Below are positions 1 through 9,572 of a DNA stretch of 64,000 nucleotides, in pieces (within the stretch, counting starts at the first letter, position 1; every line of letters starts with the position of its first letter). This DNA is from an uncultured Tolumonas sp. (lineage in GTDB: Bacteria; Pseudomonadota; Gammaproteobacteria; Enterobacterales; Aeromonadaceae). The stretch is taken from NCBI RefSeq assembly GCF_963556105.2, contig NZ_OY829944.1:1268501-1332500 (forward strand). The letters are read 5' to 3'. The notes under the pieces were generated by a model. It ran no database searches. It saw only the letters and a list, made by a program, of their open reading frames with translations, and had not been told where the DNA came from. Made by a program: the position numbers and the translations under genes.

Positions 1-974
1 CTGTTATGAATGTATTTCAGCGTTGTTTCCACTTTGAGCGTAGCGAAGTCTTTGATCCAAATACCATGTATAGCCTGATTGGCATCAGTATTGGTGAAGT
101 CTTATGGCCGCTGATCTCGCTGTTCTCTATTGTAATGGTGGCGAGCCTTATCGGTAATATTGCGTTAGGTGGTTTTAATTTCAGCGCTGATGCGATGTCA
201 CCTAAATTCAATAAACTCAATCCATTCAATGGTATTAAACGCATGATTGGCGTAATGGCCTTGGTGGAATTGGTTAAATCCATTGCTAAAGTTGGTTTTG
301 TTGCTTGGATGGCGTATTTGCAAATCATGCATCATTGGCCGGCTTTGATGGAATTGAGCCACGAGCAGTTATCTGCCGGAATCGTCGATGCCTTGCAGAT
401 ATCGTTAAGTGTTGGTATTGGGATCTGCTGTGCATTATTACCTGTTGTGTTAATTGATGTTCCATTCCAGAAATGGAATCATACAAAACAATTACGTATG
501 ACCAAGCAGGAAGTTAAAGACGAATACAAAGATTCGGAAGGGAAACCAGAAGTAAAAGGCCGCTTACGTCAGATGCAACGTGAAATGGCGAATCGCCGGA
601 TGATGGCGGAAGTTCCTAAAGCAGATGTGATCGTCACCAACCCGACACATTATGCCGTAGCCTTGAAATATGATCGTTTTAAAGCGGGATCTGCTCCTGT
701 TGTTGTTGCAAAAGGCACAGATGAAATTGCCATGAAAATCCGTGAAATTGCGGATGAATATAAAATTCCAATTTTGCAGTCACCTGCATTGGCGCGTGCC
801 ATTTACCATACCACTAAGCTTGATAAAGAAATCCCGGATGGTTTATTCCAGGCGGTTGCTTTGGTGCTGGCATATGTCTTTCAGTTACAAGCATACAAAG
901 CCGGACGTGGTGCCCCACCAAGAGAATTACCCAAAGACAAAGAGATGCCGATCCCCGATGAATTACGGCATTGA
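1..974 (+). CDS. flhB: flagellar export gate switch protein FlhB (5' end missing)
   Basis: FlhB sits in the inner membrane at the base of the flagellar type III export apparatus and switches export from rod/hook to filament substrates. The reading frame is open from the first base of the window, so roughly the first 50 residues lie upstream; the internal ATG at position 6 is not the true start. The visible part has hydrophobic membrane segments, then the cytoplasmic domain with the autocleavage motif NPTH at bases 639-650, followed by YAVALKY as in intact FlhB. The cleavage Asn and Pro are present, so the protein should process normally. flhA follows 82 bases downstream on the same strand. 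Certain by family; only the start is unseen. Confidence 0.96.
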   Translation, partial: VMNVFQRCFHFERSEVFDPNTMYSLIGISIGEVLWPLISLFSIVMVASLIGNIALGGFNFSADAMSPKFNKLNPFNGIKRMIGVMALVELVKSIAKVGFVAWMAYLQIMHHWPALMELSHEQLSAGIVDALQISLSVGIGICCALLPVVLIDVPFQKWNHTKQLRMTKQEVKDEYKDSEGKPEVKGRLRQMQREMANRRMMAEVPKADVIVTNPTHYAVALKYDRFKAGSAPVVVAKGTDEIAMKIREIADEYKIPILQSPALARAIYHTTKLDKEIPDGLFQAVALVLAYVFQLQAYKAGRGAPPRELPKDKEMPIPDELRH

Positions 975-1056
975 CGGTTTCTTGACGATTTCCTACTAAA
1001 ACATAGATTTAGTTCATGGCGCGATATTTGCTTTAAATGGGTTAAGTGTCGGCGTT

Positions 1057-3174
1057 ATGACGAAAAATACTATGGAACTGAAAGCCACTTTATCTTCATT
1101 TGGGCAATATCGCGGTATTCTCACCAAAGGTATTGGTACCCCTTTGTTGGTCATTGCCGGCTTAGGCATGGTTGTTTTGCCAATGCCTGCATTCCTGTTA
1201 GATATTCTGTTTACCTTCAATATTGCACTGGCACTACTGGTACTTTTGGTGGCGATTTATACCCGCCGTCCGCTTGATTTCGCAGCATTTCCTACGATTT
1301 TGTTGGTGACCACATTACTACGTTTAGCATTAAACATTGCCTCCACTCGTGTGGTTTTGCTGGAAGGGCACAATGGCCCAGCCGCGGCGGGTCACGTTAT
1401 TGAAGCATTTGGTTCGGTGGTTATTGGTGGTAATTACGCTGTCGGTTTAATTGTTTTCGCTATCTTGATGATCATTAACTTTGTGGTAGTAACCAAAGGT
1501 GCTGGTCGTATCGCTGAAGTGAGTGCCCGTTTTACTTTGGATGCTATGCCCGGCAAACAAATGGCCATTGATGCTGATTTGAATGCAGGCCTTATCAATC
1601 AGGAAGAAGCGAAACGCCGCCGTGCTGATGTTACCTCTGAAGCTGATTTTTATGGCTCAATGGACGGTGCTTCTAAATTCGTAAAAGGTGATGCTGTTGC
1701 CGGGATCATGATCCTGTTCATCAACGTTATCGGTGGGTTTATCATCGGTATGGTGCAGCATGGTCTGGGGTTTGCTGAAGCAACGCAAATATATACCCTG
1801 TTGACCATTGGTGATGGTTTGGTTGCACAGATCCCATCGTTAATGCTGTCTATCGCCGCTGCCGTTATCGTTACACGTCAAAATACTGAACAGGACATGG
1901 GCACTGTCGTATTAGGGCAGATGTTCAAAGATCCTAAGTCACTAATCATTGCTGCGTCTATCTTGTTAATTATGGGTATTGTGCCCGGTATGCCGCACTT
2001 CGCGTTTCTTTTGTTGGGTGGCATTTGTGCTGGTGGCGCGTGGCTCGGGTTGAACCACTCCAAGAAAAAAGCACAAGAATTAGCCAACAAACCGGCTGTC
2101 ACTGGCGATGCTGTTCGTGCACCAGAGCAAAAAGATCTGAGCTGGGATGATGTAACCCCGGTTGATGTGATTGGATTAGAAGTAGGATATCGCTTGATCC
2201 CACTGGTTGACCGCACACAAGGTGGTGAATTATTGAACCGCATCAAAGGGGTGCGTAAGAAACTGTCGCAGGAATTAGGCTTTTTGGTTCCACCAGTACA
2301 TATTCGTGACAACCTTGATTTACAACCAAACCAATACCGTATTTCTTTGATGGGTGTTACCTGTGGTGAATCAGAGGTTTATCACGATCGGGAAATGGCG
2401 ATTAACCCGGGTCAGGTTTTTGGCACTGTTAATGGTATCGAAGGTCGAGATCCTGCATTTGGTCTGGATGCGGTATGGATCACTAAAGATCAGGTCGATT
2501 ACGCACAAAGCCTTGGCTACACCGTCGTGGATGCGTCAACAGTTATCGCTACTCATCTTAGCCAGTTGTTGACGCAGCATGCGGCGCAGTTACTGGGTCA
2601 TGATGAAGTACAGAATTTACTTGAACTGATTGGTCGTAATCAGCCTAAACTTACTGAGGGTTTGGTTCCTGGCGTTGTTACTATGGGAACACTAGTAAAA
2701 GTACTGCAAAATCTGCTTTCGGAAGGCGTTACCATCCGGGATATGCGTACATTACTGCAAACATTGGTTGAATATGCACCACGTAGCCAGGATCCTGATG
2801 TATTAACCGCCGCTTGTCGTATTTCTTTGCGCCGGCTCATTGTGCAAAGTATTGTTGGCGGCGAGAATATCATTCCAGTTATTACATTAGCGCCTGATTT
2901 AGAAAGAATTTTACACCAGTCACTGCAAGCGGGTGGGGCTGAAGGGGCAGGTATTGAACCCGGATTGGCAGAAAGAATGCAGAAATCCTTAACTGAAGCG
3001 GCTCAGCGTCAGGAATTGGAAGGACAAACACCAGTGTTACTGACGTCTGGTGTGCTGCGTAATACGTTGTCTCGCTTTGTGAGAAATGCCATTCCTAACC
3101 TGCGAATTCTTTCTTATCAGGAGATACCGGAAGATAAGCAAATCCGCATCGTCAGCTCTGTTGGGCAGCAATAG
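1057..3174 (+). CDS. flhA: flagellar export gate protein FlhA
   Basis: FlhA is the large export-gate component of the flagellar type III secretion system. The 705 residues match the usual length: an N-terminal half of about eight membrane segments (roughly residues 25-330) and a cytoplasmic half that docks chaperone-substrate complexes. The FHIPEP-family loop is recognisable around residues 150-210 (RFTLDAMPGKQMAID). The start is uncertain: ATG at 1057 has no clear Shine-Dalgarno and a second ATG lies five codons on at 1072. It sits between flhB and flhF, the usual order in polar flagellates. Confidence 0.96.
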   Translation: MTKNTMELKATLSSFGQYRGILTKGIGTPLLVIAGLGMVVLPMPAFLLDILFTFNIALALLVLLVAIYTRRPLDFAAFPTILLVTTLLRLALNIASTRVVLLEGHNGPAAAGHVIEAFGSVVIGGNYAVGLIVFAILMIINFVVVTKGAGRIAEVSARFTLDAMPGKQMAIDADLNAGLINQEEAKRRRADVTSEADFYGSMDGASKFVKGDAVAGIMILFINVIGGFIIGMVQHGLGFAEATQIYTLLTIGDGLVAQIPSLMLSIAAAVIVTRQNTEQDMGTVVLGQMFKDPKSLIIAASILLIMGIVPGMPHFAFLLLGGICAGGAWLGLNHSKKKAQELANKPAVTGDAVRAPEQKDLSWDDVTPVDVIGLEVGYRLIPLVDRTQGGELLNRIKGVRKKLSQELGFLVPPVHIRDNLDLQPNQYRISLMGVTCGESEVYHDREMAINPGQVFGTVNGIEGRDPAFGLDAVWITKDQVDYAQSLGYTVVDASTVIATHLSQLLTQHAAQLLGHDEVQNLLELIGRNQPKLTEGLVPGVVTMGTLVKVLQNLLSEGVTIRDMRTLLQTLVEYAPRSQDPDVLTAACRISLRRLIVQSIVGGENIIPVITLAPDLERILHQSLQAGGAEGAGIEPGLAERMQKSLTEAAQRQELEGQTPVLLTSGVLRNTLSRFVRNAIPNLRILSYQEIPEDKQIRIVSSVGQQ

Positions 3175-3189
3175 AGCCGGGAGGTTTAG

Positions 3190-4563
3190 GTGAAAATAAA
3201 GCGCGTATTTGCCAAGGATATGAGAACAGCCCTGGCGGAAGTAAAAGAGTTATTAGGGCCTGATGCCGTCATCATGTCCAATAAAAAAGTGACCGGTGGC
3301 ATCGAGATCGTTGCTGCCGTCGACTATCAGACTGCGCAGGGTGCCCAGTCGATGCCAACCGCAAGAGCATTAAAAGAAGATCGCGTGGAGTTTTCTGGGC
3401 AACGTCCTGAATCACAAATGAGTGCTGCGTTTGATAATGCCAAAGAAAAGGTAGCAGATAGTCTGGGTGCTTTACTGGCCAGACAGAGCAAACTTGTCAG
3501 AGAACAGCAATCGTTTGGATTACCGCCAACGCTGGAAGAACAAGCCAAGATGGCGCCAGAACCCGCAAGACCACGTTCTCTGGCCAGTTCTCGCCAATCG
3601 TCTTCTGCTTCTTCTGCGCATAAAGATAAAGAAATGGAAGCTATGCGTTCTGAAATGGCTTCCATCCGTAAATTACTGCAACACCAGTTGTCAGGTTTAA
3701 TGTGGCAGGAAGTTGAACGCAGAGAGCCCATTCGTGCTTTGCTGATTAAACAACTGATCAAGGGCGGTTTTACTGAAATTTTGGCAGATCAACTCGCGGG
3801 TATGGTACCGGAAGATATTCCGTTACATGACGCATGGAAACACATTGAACGCTTACTGACCCAACAGCTGAAGGTCAGCGATGACGAAATTATGCGATTT
3901 GGTGGCGCTGTTGCTTTATTAGGGCCAACAGGGGTAGGAAAAACAACCACTATTGCCAAATTAGCGGCTCGATTTGCAATGAAATATGGTGCGGAACAGG
4001 TAGCGTTGATTACTACCGATCACTATCGGATCGGTGCGCAAGATCAATTGCAAACTTATGGCCGGATCATGGGCTGCCAGGTCAGAGCAGTAAACAATGT
4101 TGAAGAGTTAGGTACTGCGCTCTATCAACTGCGTAACCGTCGGTTAGTTCTTATCGATACTGCGGGTATGGGGCAACGTGATGTTCGTTTGAACGAACAA
4201 CTTGACACATTAATTCAAAATAGCCGGGTCAAAATTCGTCACTATCTGGTGTTACCTGCTACAGCACAACGTCGGGTACTACAGGAAGCGTATGAACATT
4301 TTCAGCGTATCCCACTGAGTGGCTGCATTTTGACCAAGTTGGATGAAAGTCTCAATCTTGGGGATGTCTTGGATGTCTGTATTCAAAATTCGTTGCCTAT
4401 CAGTTACGTTACTAACGGACAACGCGTGCCGGAGGATATTCAGCTACCGAATGTTGCAGAGTTAGTGTCGGTTACCATGCAACAACTGGATGCGCAGACG
4501 GGTCAGCCCTATTATTGGAGCAGCGACCCCCATGAGCCGAATCATGCGGAGTTTTATGAATAA
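3190..4563 (+). CDS. flhF: flagellar SRP-like GTPase FlhF
   Basis: FlhF is a signal-recognition-particle-type GTPase that marks the cell pole for flagellum assembly. Its 457 residues show the basic N-terminal domain (KIKRVFAKDMRTAL), a variable linker, and a C-terminal NG domain with P-loop GPTGVGKTTT at about residues 245-254, a DTAG motif and a TKLD guanine-specificity motif. The start is GTG at 3190, backed by a GGGAGG Shine-Dalgarno at 3179-3184. It begins 15 bases after flhA and its 3' end overlaps the start of flhG, its usual antagonist. Confidence 0.95.
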   Translation: MKIKRVFAKDMRTALAEVKELLGPDAVIMSNKKVTGGIEIVAAVDYQTAQGAQSMPTARALKEDRVEFSGQRPESQMSAAFDNAKEKVADSLGALLARQSKLVREQQSFGLPPTLEEQAKMAPEPARPRSLASSRQSSSASSAHKDKEMEAMRSEMASIRKLLQHQLSGLMWQEVERREPIRALLIKQLIKGGFTEILADQLAGMVPEDIPLHDAWKHIERLLTQQLKVSDDEIMRFGGAVALLGPTGVGKTTTIAKLAARFAMKYGAEQVALITTDHYRIGAQDQLQTYGRIMGCQVRAVNNVEELGTALYQLRNRRLVLIDTAGMGQRDVRLNEQLDTLIQNSRVKIRHYLVLPATAQRRVLQEAYEHFQRIPLSGCILTKLDESLNLGDVLDVCIQNSLPISYVTNGQRVPEDIQLPNVAELVSVTMQQLDAQTGQPYYWSSDPHEPNHAEFYE

Positions 4564-5440
4564 AATGGGTGTAACTATGAATCAAGCCAGTGGTCTGCGG
4601 AATATGCAGCGTAATCACCGCATCAAAGTTGTCACCGTGACAGGTGGTAAAGGGGGCGTCGGGAAATCGAATGTCACTTTGAATGTCGGTATGAGCTTGG
4701 CCGCGCAAGGCAAACGGGTATTGATATTAGATGCCGACTTAGGTTTGGCGAACATCGACGTTATGCTGGGTCTCCGGGTACATAAAAACTTGTCGCATGT
4801 GCTTTCCGGCCAATGTTCACTCGACGATATTATTATTGAAGGGCCAAATGGATTGATGATTATTCCGGCAACATCGGGAACCCAATCCATGGTTGAATTA
4901 TCACCGTCTGAGCATGCAGGGTTAATCAGAGCGTTCAGTGAATTGCAAACGCCGATTGATATGCTGTTGGTTGATACCGCCGCCGGTATTTCTGACATGG
5001 TGATGAGTTTTGCTCGTGCGGCACAAGATGTCATGGTCGTGGTTTGCGATGAGCCGACCTCAATCACAGATGCTTACGCGCTGATCAAGCTTCTTTCCCG
5101 TGAATATGGTGTTTTTCGTTTTCGCATTGTTGCCAACATGGTGCGCAGTTTACGCGAAGGGCAGGAGCTCTTTACTAAATTGACTCGGGTCACTGACCGT
5201 TTTCTTGATGCTTCGCTGGAATTAGTTGCCTGTATTCCTTACGACAACAATGTTCGACAAGCAGTAAAAAAACAAAAAGTGATCGTTGATGCGTTCCCTA
5301 AATCGCCGGCATCACTCGCATTCCGAGCATTAGCGAATAAAGTGTCCAGTTGGCCAATACCGAATCAGCCTGGCGGTCATTTGGAATTTTTCATTGAAAA
5401 TTTGTTACAACCCAAAAAAGTTGTAGGTGAAAATCAATGA
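4556..5440 (+). CDS. flhG: flagellar number regulator FlhG (MinD-like ATPase)
   Basis: FlhG (FleN, YlxH) is a MinD/ParA-type ATPase that limits flagellar number by opposing FlhF. The deviant Walker A motif GGKGGVGKS lies at residues 30-38 counted from this start, after an N-terminal segment with the DQASGLR-like sequence NQASGLR that in the family stimulates FlhF. ATG 4556 was chosen because CGGAG lies four bases upstream; it overlaps the end of flhF by 8 bases. ATGs at 4565 and 4577 are also possible. The stop overlaps the fliA start as ATGA, suggesting translational coupling. Confidence 0.93.
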   Translation: MNKMGVTMNQASGLRNMQRNHRIKVVTVTGGKGGVGKSNVTLNVGMSLAAQGKRVLILDADLGLANIDVMLGLRVHKNLSHVLSGQCSLDDIIIEGPNGLMIIPATSGTQSMVELSPSEHAGLIRAFSELQTPIDMLLVDTAAGISDMVMSFARAAQDVMVVVCDEPTSITDAYALIKLLSREYGVFRFRIVANMVRSLREGQELFTKLTRVTDRFLDASLELVACIPYDNNVRQAVKKQKVIVDAFPKSPASLAFRALANKVSSWPIPNQPGGHLEFFIENLLQPKKVVGENQ

Positions 5441-6159
5441 TGAACAAAGCTCAAGCCTATCATCGCCAACAAGATCCTAACCGGCTGGTTGAAAGATATG
5501 CAGGGCTGGTGAAACGGATTGGGCAACATATGTTGGCTCGTCTGCCCAGCAGTGTACAGCTGGATGATTTATTACAAGCCGGAATGATTGGGCTGCTTGA
5601 TGCGTACCGAAATTATGATGCCGGGAAAGGTGCGAGCTTTGAAACGTATGCCGGTATTCGTATTCGCGGTGCCATGATTGATGAGATCCGTCAGGGTGAT
5701 TGGGTTCCTCGTTCGGTTCACCGTAATACCCGCCGTATATCTGACGCTATTCATGAAGTAGAAACTGAACATGGGCGAGATGCCCGAGATAGCGAAGTTG
5801 CCGCGAAACTTGAGGTGGGTCTGGCTGAATACCACAGTATGTTAAATGATACAGCCTGTGGACGCATTGTCGGTATCGAAGATTTAGGCGTTACTGATGA
5901 CGTGATCGGTGGTGTCGATGCCGTATCTGACATAAGTCATTCCTTTGACACCGTTGCGAATGAGCGTTTTTCAGCTGCACTATCTGAATGTATTTCACAA
6001 TTACCTGAAAGAGAGGCATTGATCCTCTCGCTTTACTATGATGAAGAATTGAATTTAAAGGAAATAGGACAAATACTTGATGTTAGTGAGTCTCGAATTA
6101 GTCAGATTCAAAGCCAGGCACTTCACAGAATCAGAGCCCGAATGAAAGAATGGTATTGA
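5437..6159 (+). CDS. fliA: flagellar sigma factor FliA (sigma-28)
   Basis: FliA directs RNA polymerase to late flagellar and chemotaxis promoters. The 240-residue protein has sigma-70 region 2 (about residues 15-85, with LDDLLQAGMIGLLDA and the ASFETYAGIRIRGAMIDEIR stretch), region 3, and region 4 with its helix-turn-helix near the C-terminus (LKEIGQILDVSESRISQIQ). The start codon overlaps the flhG stop. Downstream are 108 bases without a gene before cheY, where I see no convincing sigma-28 or sigma-54 consensus. Confidence 0.96.
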   Translation: MMNKAQAYHRQQDPNRLVERYAGLVKRIGQHMLARLPSSVQLDDLLQAGMIGLLDAYRNYDAGKGASFETYAGIRIRGAMIDEIRQGDWVPRSVHRNTRRISDAIHEVETEHGRDARDSEVAAKLEVGLAEYHSMLNDTACGRIVGIEDLGVTDDVIGGVDAVSDISHSFDTVANERFSAALSECISQLPEREALILSLYYDEELNLKEIGQILDVSESRISQIQSQALHRIRARMKEWY

Positions 6160-6256
6160 TAACACAATTAGTTGGCTACACTGACGGTAACGTATAAGGC
6201 ATAATAAGACATATAGACAGGTTAATTATTTCCTTAGTCTGATTGGGTGGTTGTTT

Positions 6257-6263
6257 AGGAGGA
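6257..6263 (+). promoter_or_regulatory. strong Shine-Dalgarno deciding a TTG start for cheY
   Basis: AGGAGGA at 6257-6263 lies four bases before TTG 6268 but 16 bases before the first ATG (6280). This spacing supports TTG as the cheY start. Confidence 0.7.
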
Positions 6264-6267
6264 CACT

Positions 6268-6651
6268 TTGGATAAAAACATGAAAATCCTCATTGTTGAT
6301 GATTTTTCAACAATGCGCCGGATAATCAAAAATTTGCTCCGGGATTTGGGGCTAAATAACACCCACGAGGCAGATGATGGTAATACCGCATTGCCAATGC
6401 TGAAAAATGGTGATTTTGATTTCGTTGTCACAGACTGGAACATGCCTGGCATGCAAGGCATTGATTTGTTAAAAGCGATTCGGGCTGATGAGTCTTTGCG
6501 TCATCTTCCGGTATTAATGGTGACTGCAGAAGCCAAACGTGAACAGATCATTGAGGCTGCTCAGGCTGGCGTTAATGGTTATATCGTTAAACCTTTCACT
6601 GCAGCAACATTGAAAGAAAAACTGGATAAGATTTTCGAGCGAATTGGCTGA
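6268..6651 (+). CDS. cheY: chemotaxis response regulator CheY
   Basis: CheY carries the phosphoryl signal from CheA to the flagellar switch. It is a single receiver domain of 127 residues with the acidic pair D11/D12, phospho-acceptor D56 (in TDWNMPG), T86 and K108 (in IVKPF), which is a complete catalytic set. Initiation is at TTG 6268 by ribosome-site spacing; an ATG four codons later would drop only four residues. It opens the cheY-cheZ-cheA-cheB run. Confidence 0.96.
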   Translation: MDKNMKILIVDDFSTMRRIIKNLLRDLGLNNTHEADDGNTALPMLKNGDFDFVVTDWNMPGMQGIDLLKAIRADESLRHLPVLMVTAEAKREQIIEAAQAGVNGYIVKPFTAATLKEKLDKIFERIG

Positions 6652-6664
6652 TACAGGGGTATCT

Positions 6665-7411
6665 ATGAAGGCGCAAGTACCTTTAATAACCCTCGATCAG
6701 GCTAAAAAGCTGGTGGAACTGCTGGAACAAGGGTTACAGCATGAAGCGAATTCAATGTTGGCGAACGTTTGCCAAGCTAATGCTAATGCTCTTTTTGCGG
6801 AACTTGGGCATTTAACCAGACAGTTACATACATCGTTGCAAGAGTTTCAGCTCGATCCGAGAATTCCTGCGTTAGCAGAAAAAGAGATCCCGGATGCAAG
6901 AGAGCGGCTTAATTATGTTATTGATATGACAGATAAAGCGGCTAATCGAACAATGGATGCTGTTGAGGCTTGTTTACCGCTGTCAGATAAGCTTAACGAT
7001 AATATTCAGCGTATTTTACCTGATTGGAATGCGTTAATGACGCGAAACATTGCTATTGGCAAATTCAAAACCTTGTGTCATCAACTCGATGATTTTATAA
7101 AGGTTTCTGAGTTGGATGCCGATAAGCTTCGTCATTTACTCACAGACATTCTTATGGCTCAGGATTTTCAGGATCTGACTGGGCAAATGATCCGTAAAGT
7201 CATTGCGTTGGTACAGGAAGTTGAAAATAAATTGGTTGAAATGCTGACGATGTTTGGCGATTTAGACATCACAGCTGAAACTACTTCACAAATCCAGCAG
7301 CCAGAACGCAATATAGAAGCCGAAGGTCCTATTATTAACAAAGAGTTGCGAACAGACGTGGTGAATAGTCAAGACGACGTTGATGATTTGCTGTCAAGTT
7401 TAGGTTTCTAG
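6665..7411 (+). CDS. cheZ: CheY-P phosphatase CheZ
   Basis: CheZ accelerates dephosphorylation of CheY-P. The catalytic helix is clear (DILMAQDFQDLTGQMIRKV, carrying the conserved Asp and Gln), as is the C-terminal CheY-binding tail (DDVDDLLSSLGF). ATG 6665 was chosen because AGGGG lies just upstream; an in-frame TTG at 6644 would overlap cheY and add seven residues. The protein is about 248 residues and mostly helical. cheA begins 10 bases downstream. Confidence 0.93.
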   Translation: MKAQVPLITLDQAKKLVELLEQGLQHEANSMLANVCQANANALFAELGHLTRQLHTSLQEFQLDPRIPALAEKEIPDARERLNYVIDMTDKAANRTMDAVEACLPLSDKLNDNIQRILPDWNALMTRNIAIGKFKTLCHQLDDFIKVSELDADKLRHLLTDILMAQDFQDLTGQMIRKVIALVQEVENKLVEMLTMFGDLDITAETTSQIQQPERNIEAEGPIINKELRTDVVNSQDDVDDLLSSLGF

Positions 7412-7421
7412 GGAGTAATAC

Positions 7422-9551
7422 ATGGGCTTCGAGGTTGATGAGGATATTCTGCAGGACTTTTTAGTCGAAGCATCTGAAATTCTTGAGCAGCTGTCCGAAC
7501 AGTTGGTCGAGTTGGAAAAACGTCCGGACGATCGCGAATTATTGAATGCCATTTTCCGTGGTTTTCATACAGTAAAAGGTGGCGCAGGGTTCTTATCTCT
7601 GGGCGAACTGGTTGACGTTTGCCATGGTGCAGAAAACGTATTTGATATTTTACGTACTGGCAAACAGCAAATTAGTGCCGAATTGATGGATGTGATCCTG
7701 CAAGCACTCGATACTGTTAACGAAATGTTTGGCCGAGTCCAAAATCGTGATCCTTTAGAACCAGCCTCTCCTGAATTGCTAGAAGCTCTTCATCATCTTG
7801 CCGATCCTACTCATATTGCAAAAGTTGCAGCAACTGTTGCGAAACCTGCTGTTGTTGCACCGCCAGCCCCTGTTGTTCCTCCTCCTGTTGTTTCAACTCC
7901 TGTGGCTTCAACTGCTGGGGGGAGTATTGATGAGATCACAGATGATGAGTTCGAGCGGTTGCTGGATGAGCTGCACGGTCCAGGAAAAGCGCCGGCAGTG
8001 ACAGCTGCGGCATCTTCATCAGATGCGACAGGCGATATTACCGATGACGAATTTGAAGCTTTATTGGATCAATTACATGGTGCGGGTAAACATGTTGGTC
8101 GTCCTGACACGCCGCCTGTTTCTGCTGCAGTACCTCCACCTTTAGAGCCAGTTTCATCCCCGGCTAGCGCTGGGGACGAGATCACTGATGATGATTTTGA
8201 AAAATTATTAGATCAGTTACATGGTCAAGGTAAGGGACCATCTGCATCAGCTTCTGCTTCTGTTTCTGTTAATAACGAAGCTACGGCGTCTGAACCGGAG
8301 CAACCGATTCAAGAAGCAACGCCAGAAATAACGCCAAAAGCAGCAGTTTCTGCTCAGCCTCAAGCTCAACAACAGGCTGTTCAGTCTGAAACAACCGTTC
8401 GTGTCGATACGCGTACTCTCGATGTCATCATGAATATGGTGGGCGAATTAGTTTTAGTTCGTAATCGCTTAATTAGTTTGGGCGTTGCTAGTAATGATGA
8501 AGATCTAGCAAAAGCAGTATCAAATCTGGACGTGGTGACCGCTGATTTGCAGGGTGCGGTTATGAAAACCCGCATGCAACCAATTAAAAAGGTCTTTGGT
8601 CGTTTCCCACGTGTCGTTCGTGATTTGGCTCGTAGTCTGAAAAAAGACATTGAGTTGATCATGGAGGGTGAAGAAACAGATCTGGATAAAAACCTTGTCG
8701 AAGCTTTGGCCGATCCGTTAGTGCATCTGGTGCGCAATTCTTGTGACCATGGTGTTGAGTTACCAGAAAAACGTGAAGCAGCGGGAAAACCAAGAAAAGG
8801 CACTATCACATTACGGGCATCTCAAGAGGGGGATCATATCCTTCTGAGTATTACCGACGATGGTGCAGGTATGGATCCTGAAAAGCTTAAAGAAATTGCG
8901 ATCAGTCGCGGCGTTCTTGACCCTGATACTGCGGCCAGAATGAGTGATACAGAGGCATTTAATCTGATTTTTGCGCCTGGTTTTTCAACCAAACAGCAGA
9001 TTTCGGATATATCCGGCCGTGGTGTAGGCATGGATGTCGTTAAAACCAGTATTACGCAGTTGAACGGTACGATTAACATTCATTCCTCAAAAGGAACTGG
9101 TACTCGTATTGAAATTAAAGTACCGCTGACACTGGCTATACTGCCAACATTAATGGTGGAAGTGGGTCATCAGACCTTCGCATTACCATTGAGCAGTGTT
9201 AATGAGATTTTCTATTTGAATTTGGCTACATCCAAAATGGTTGATGGTCAGCTGACGATTATTGTTCGTGATAAAGCTATTCCTCTATTTTTCTTGCAGG
9301 AATGGCTGATCCGCGGTGGGTGTGGCAGCAGAACCGAAAGTGGGCATGTTGTTATCGTCCAGGTTGGTCAAAAACAAATAGGCTTTGTTGTTGATAATCT
9401 TATCGGGCAAGAAGAAGTCGTCATTAAACCTCTGGATAATTTGTTGCACGGAACTCCGGGAATGGCTGGAGCAACCATCACTAGCGATGGCGGTATAGCC
9501 TTGATTCTGGATATTCCGGGATTATTGAAGCATTACGCGCGTCGCAGATAA
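7422..9551 (+). CDS. cheA: chemotaxis histidine kinase CheA
   Basis: CheA is the array kinase that phosphorylates CheY and CheB. The 709 residues run: HPt domain with phospho-acceptor H49 (FHTVKGGAGF), a long Pro/Ala/Ser-rich linker (about 135-325), dimerisation domain (from about 325), HATPase with N box (RNSCDHG) and G boxes (GRGVGMDVVKTS), and a C-terminal CheW-like domain. The linker carries three copies of an ITDD-[ED]-FExLLDxLHGxGK module at about residues 171-189, 204-223 and 251-271, where a CheY-binding P2 domain sits in E. coli. Similar motifs occur in other polar-flagellate CheA proteins, but I know of no proven function. Confidence 0.96.
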   Translation: MGFEVDEDILQDFLVEASEILEQLSEQLVELEKRPDDRELLNAIFRGFHTVKGGAGFLSLGELVDVCHGAENVFDILRTGKQQISAELMDVILQALDTVNEMFGRVQNRDPLEPASPELLEALHHLADPTHIAKVAATVAKPAVVAPPAPVVPPPVVSTPVASTAGGSIDEITDDEFERLLDELHGPGKAPAVTAAASSSDATGDITDDEFEALLDQLHGAGKHVGRPDTPPVSAAVPPPLEPVSSPASAGDEITDDDFEKLLDQLHGQGKGPSASASASVSVNNEATASEPEQPIQEATPEITPKAAVSAQPQAQQQAVQSETTVRVDTRTLDVIMNMVGELVLVRNRLISLGVASNDEDLAKAVSNLDVVTADLQGAVMKTRMQPIKKVFGRFPRVVRDLARSLKKDIELIMEGEETDLDKNLVEALADPLVHLVRNSCDHGVELPEKREAAGKPRKGTITLRASQEGDHILLSITDDGAGMDPEKLKEIAISRGVLDPDTAARMSDTEAFNLIFAPGFSTKQQISDISGRGVGMDVVKTSITQLNGTINIHSSKGTGTRIEIKVPLTLAILPTLMVEVGHQTFALPLSSVNEIFYLNLATSKMVDGQLTIIVRDKAIPLFFLQEWLIRGGCGSRTESGHVVIVQVGQKQIGFVVDNLIGQEEVVIKPLDNLLHGTPGMAGATITSDGGIALILDIPGLLKHYARRR
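7932..8234 (+). repeat. three in-frame repeats in the CheA linker
   Basis: Three copies of a 19-residue acidic-then-LHG module (at about 7932-7988, 8034-8090 and 8178-8234) are separated by Ala/Pro/Ser-rich spacers of different length. Protein sequence is better conserved than DNA, which argues for selection on the peptide rather than a recent DNA duplication. Confidence 0.85.
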
Positions 9552-9572
9552 TAAAGAGATAATAAATAGAAC

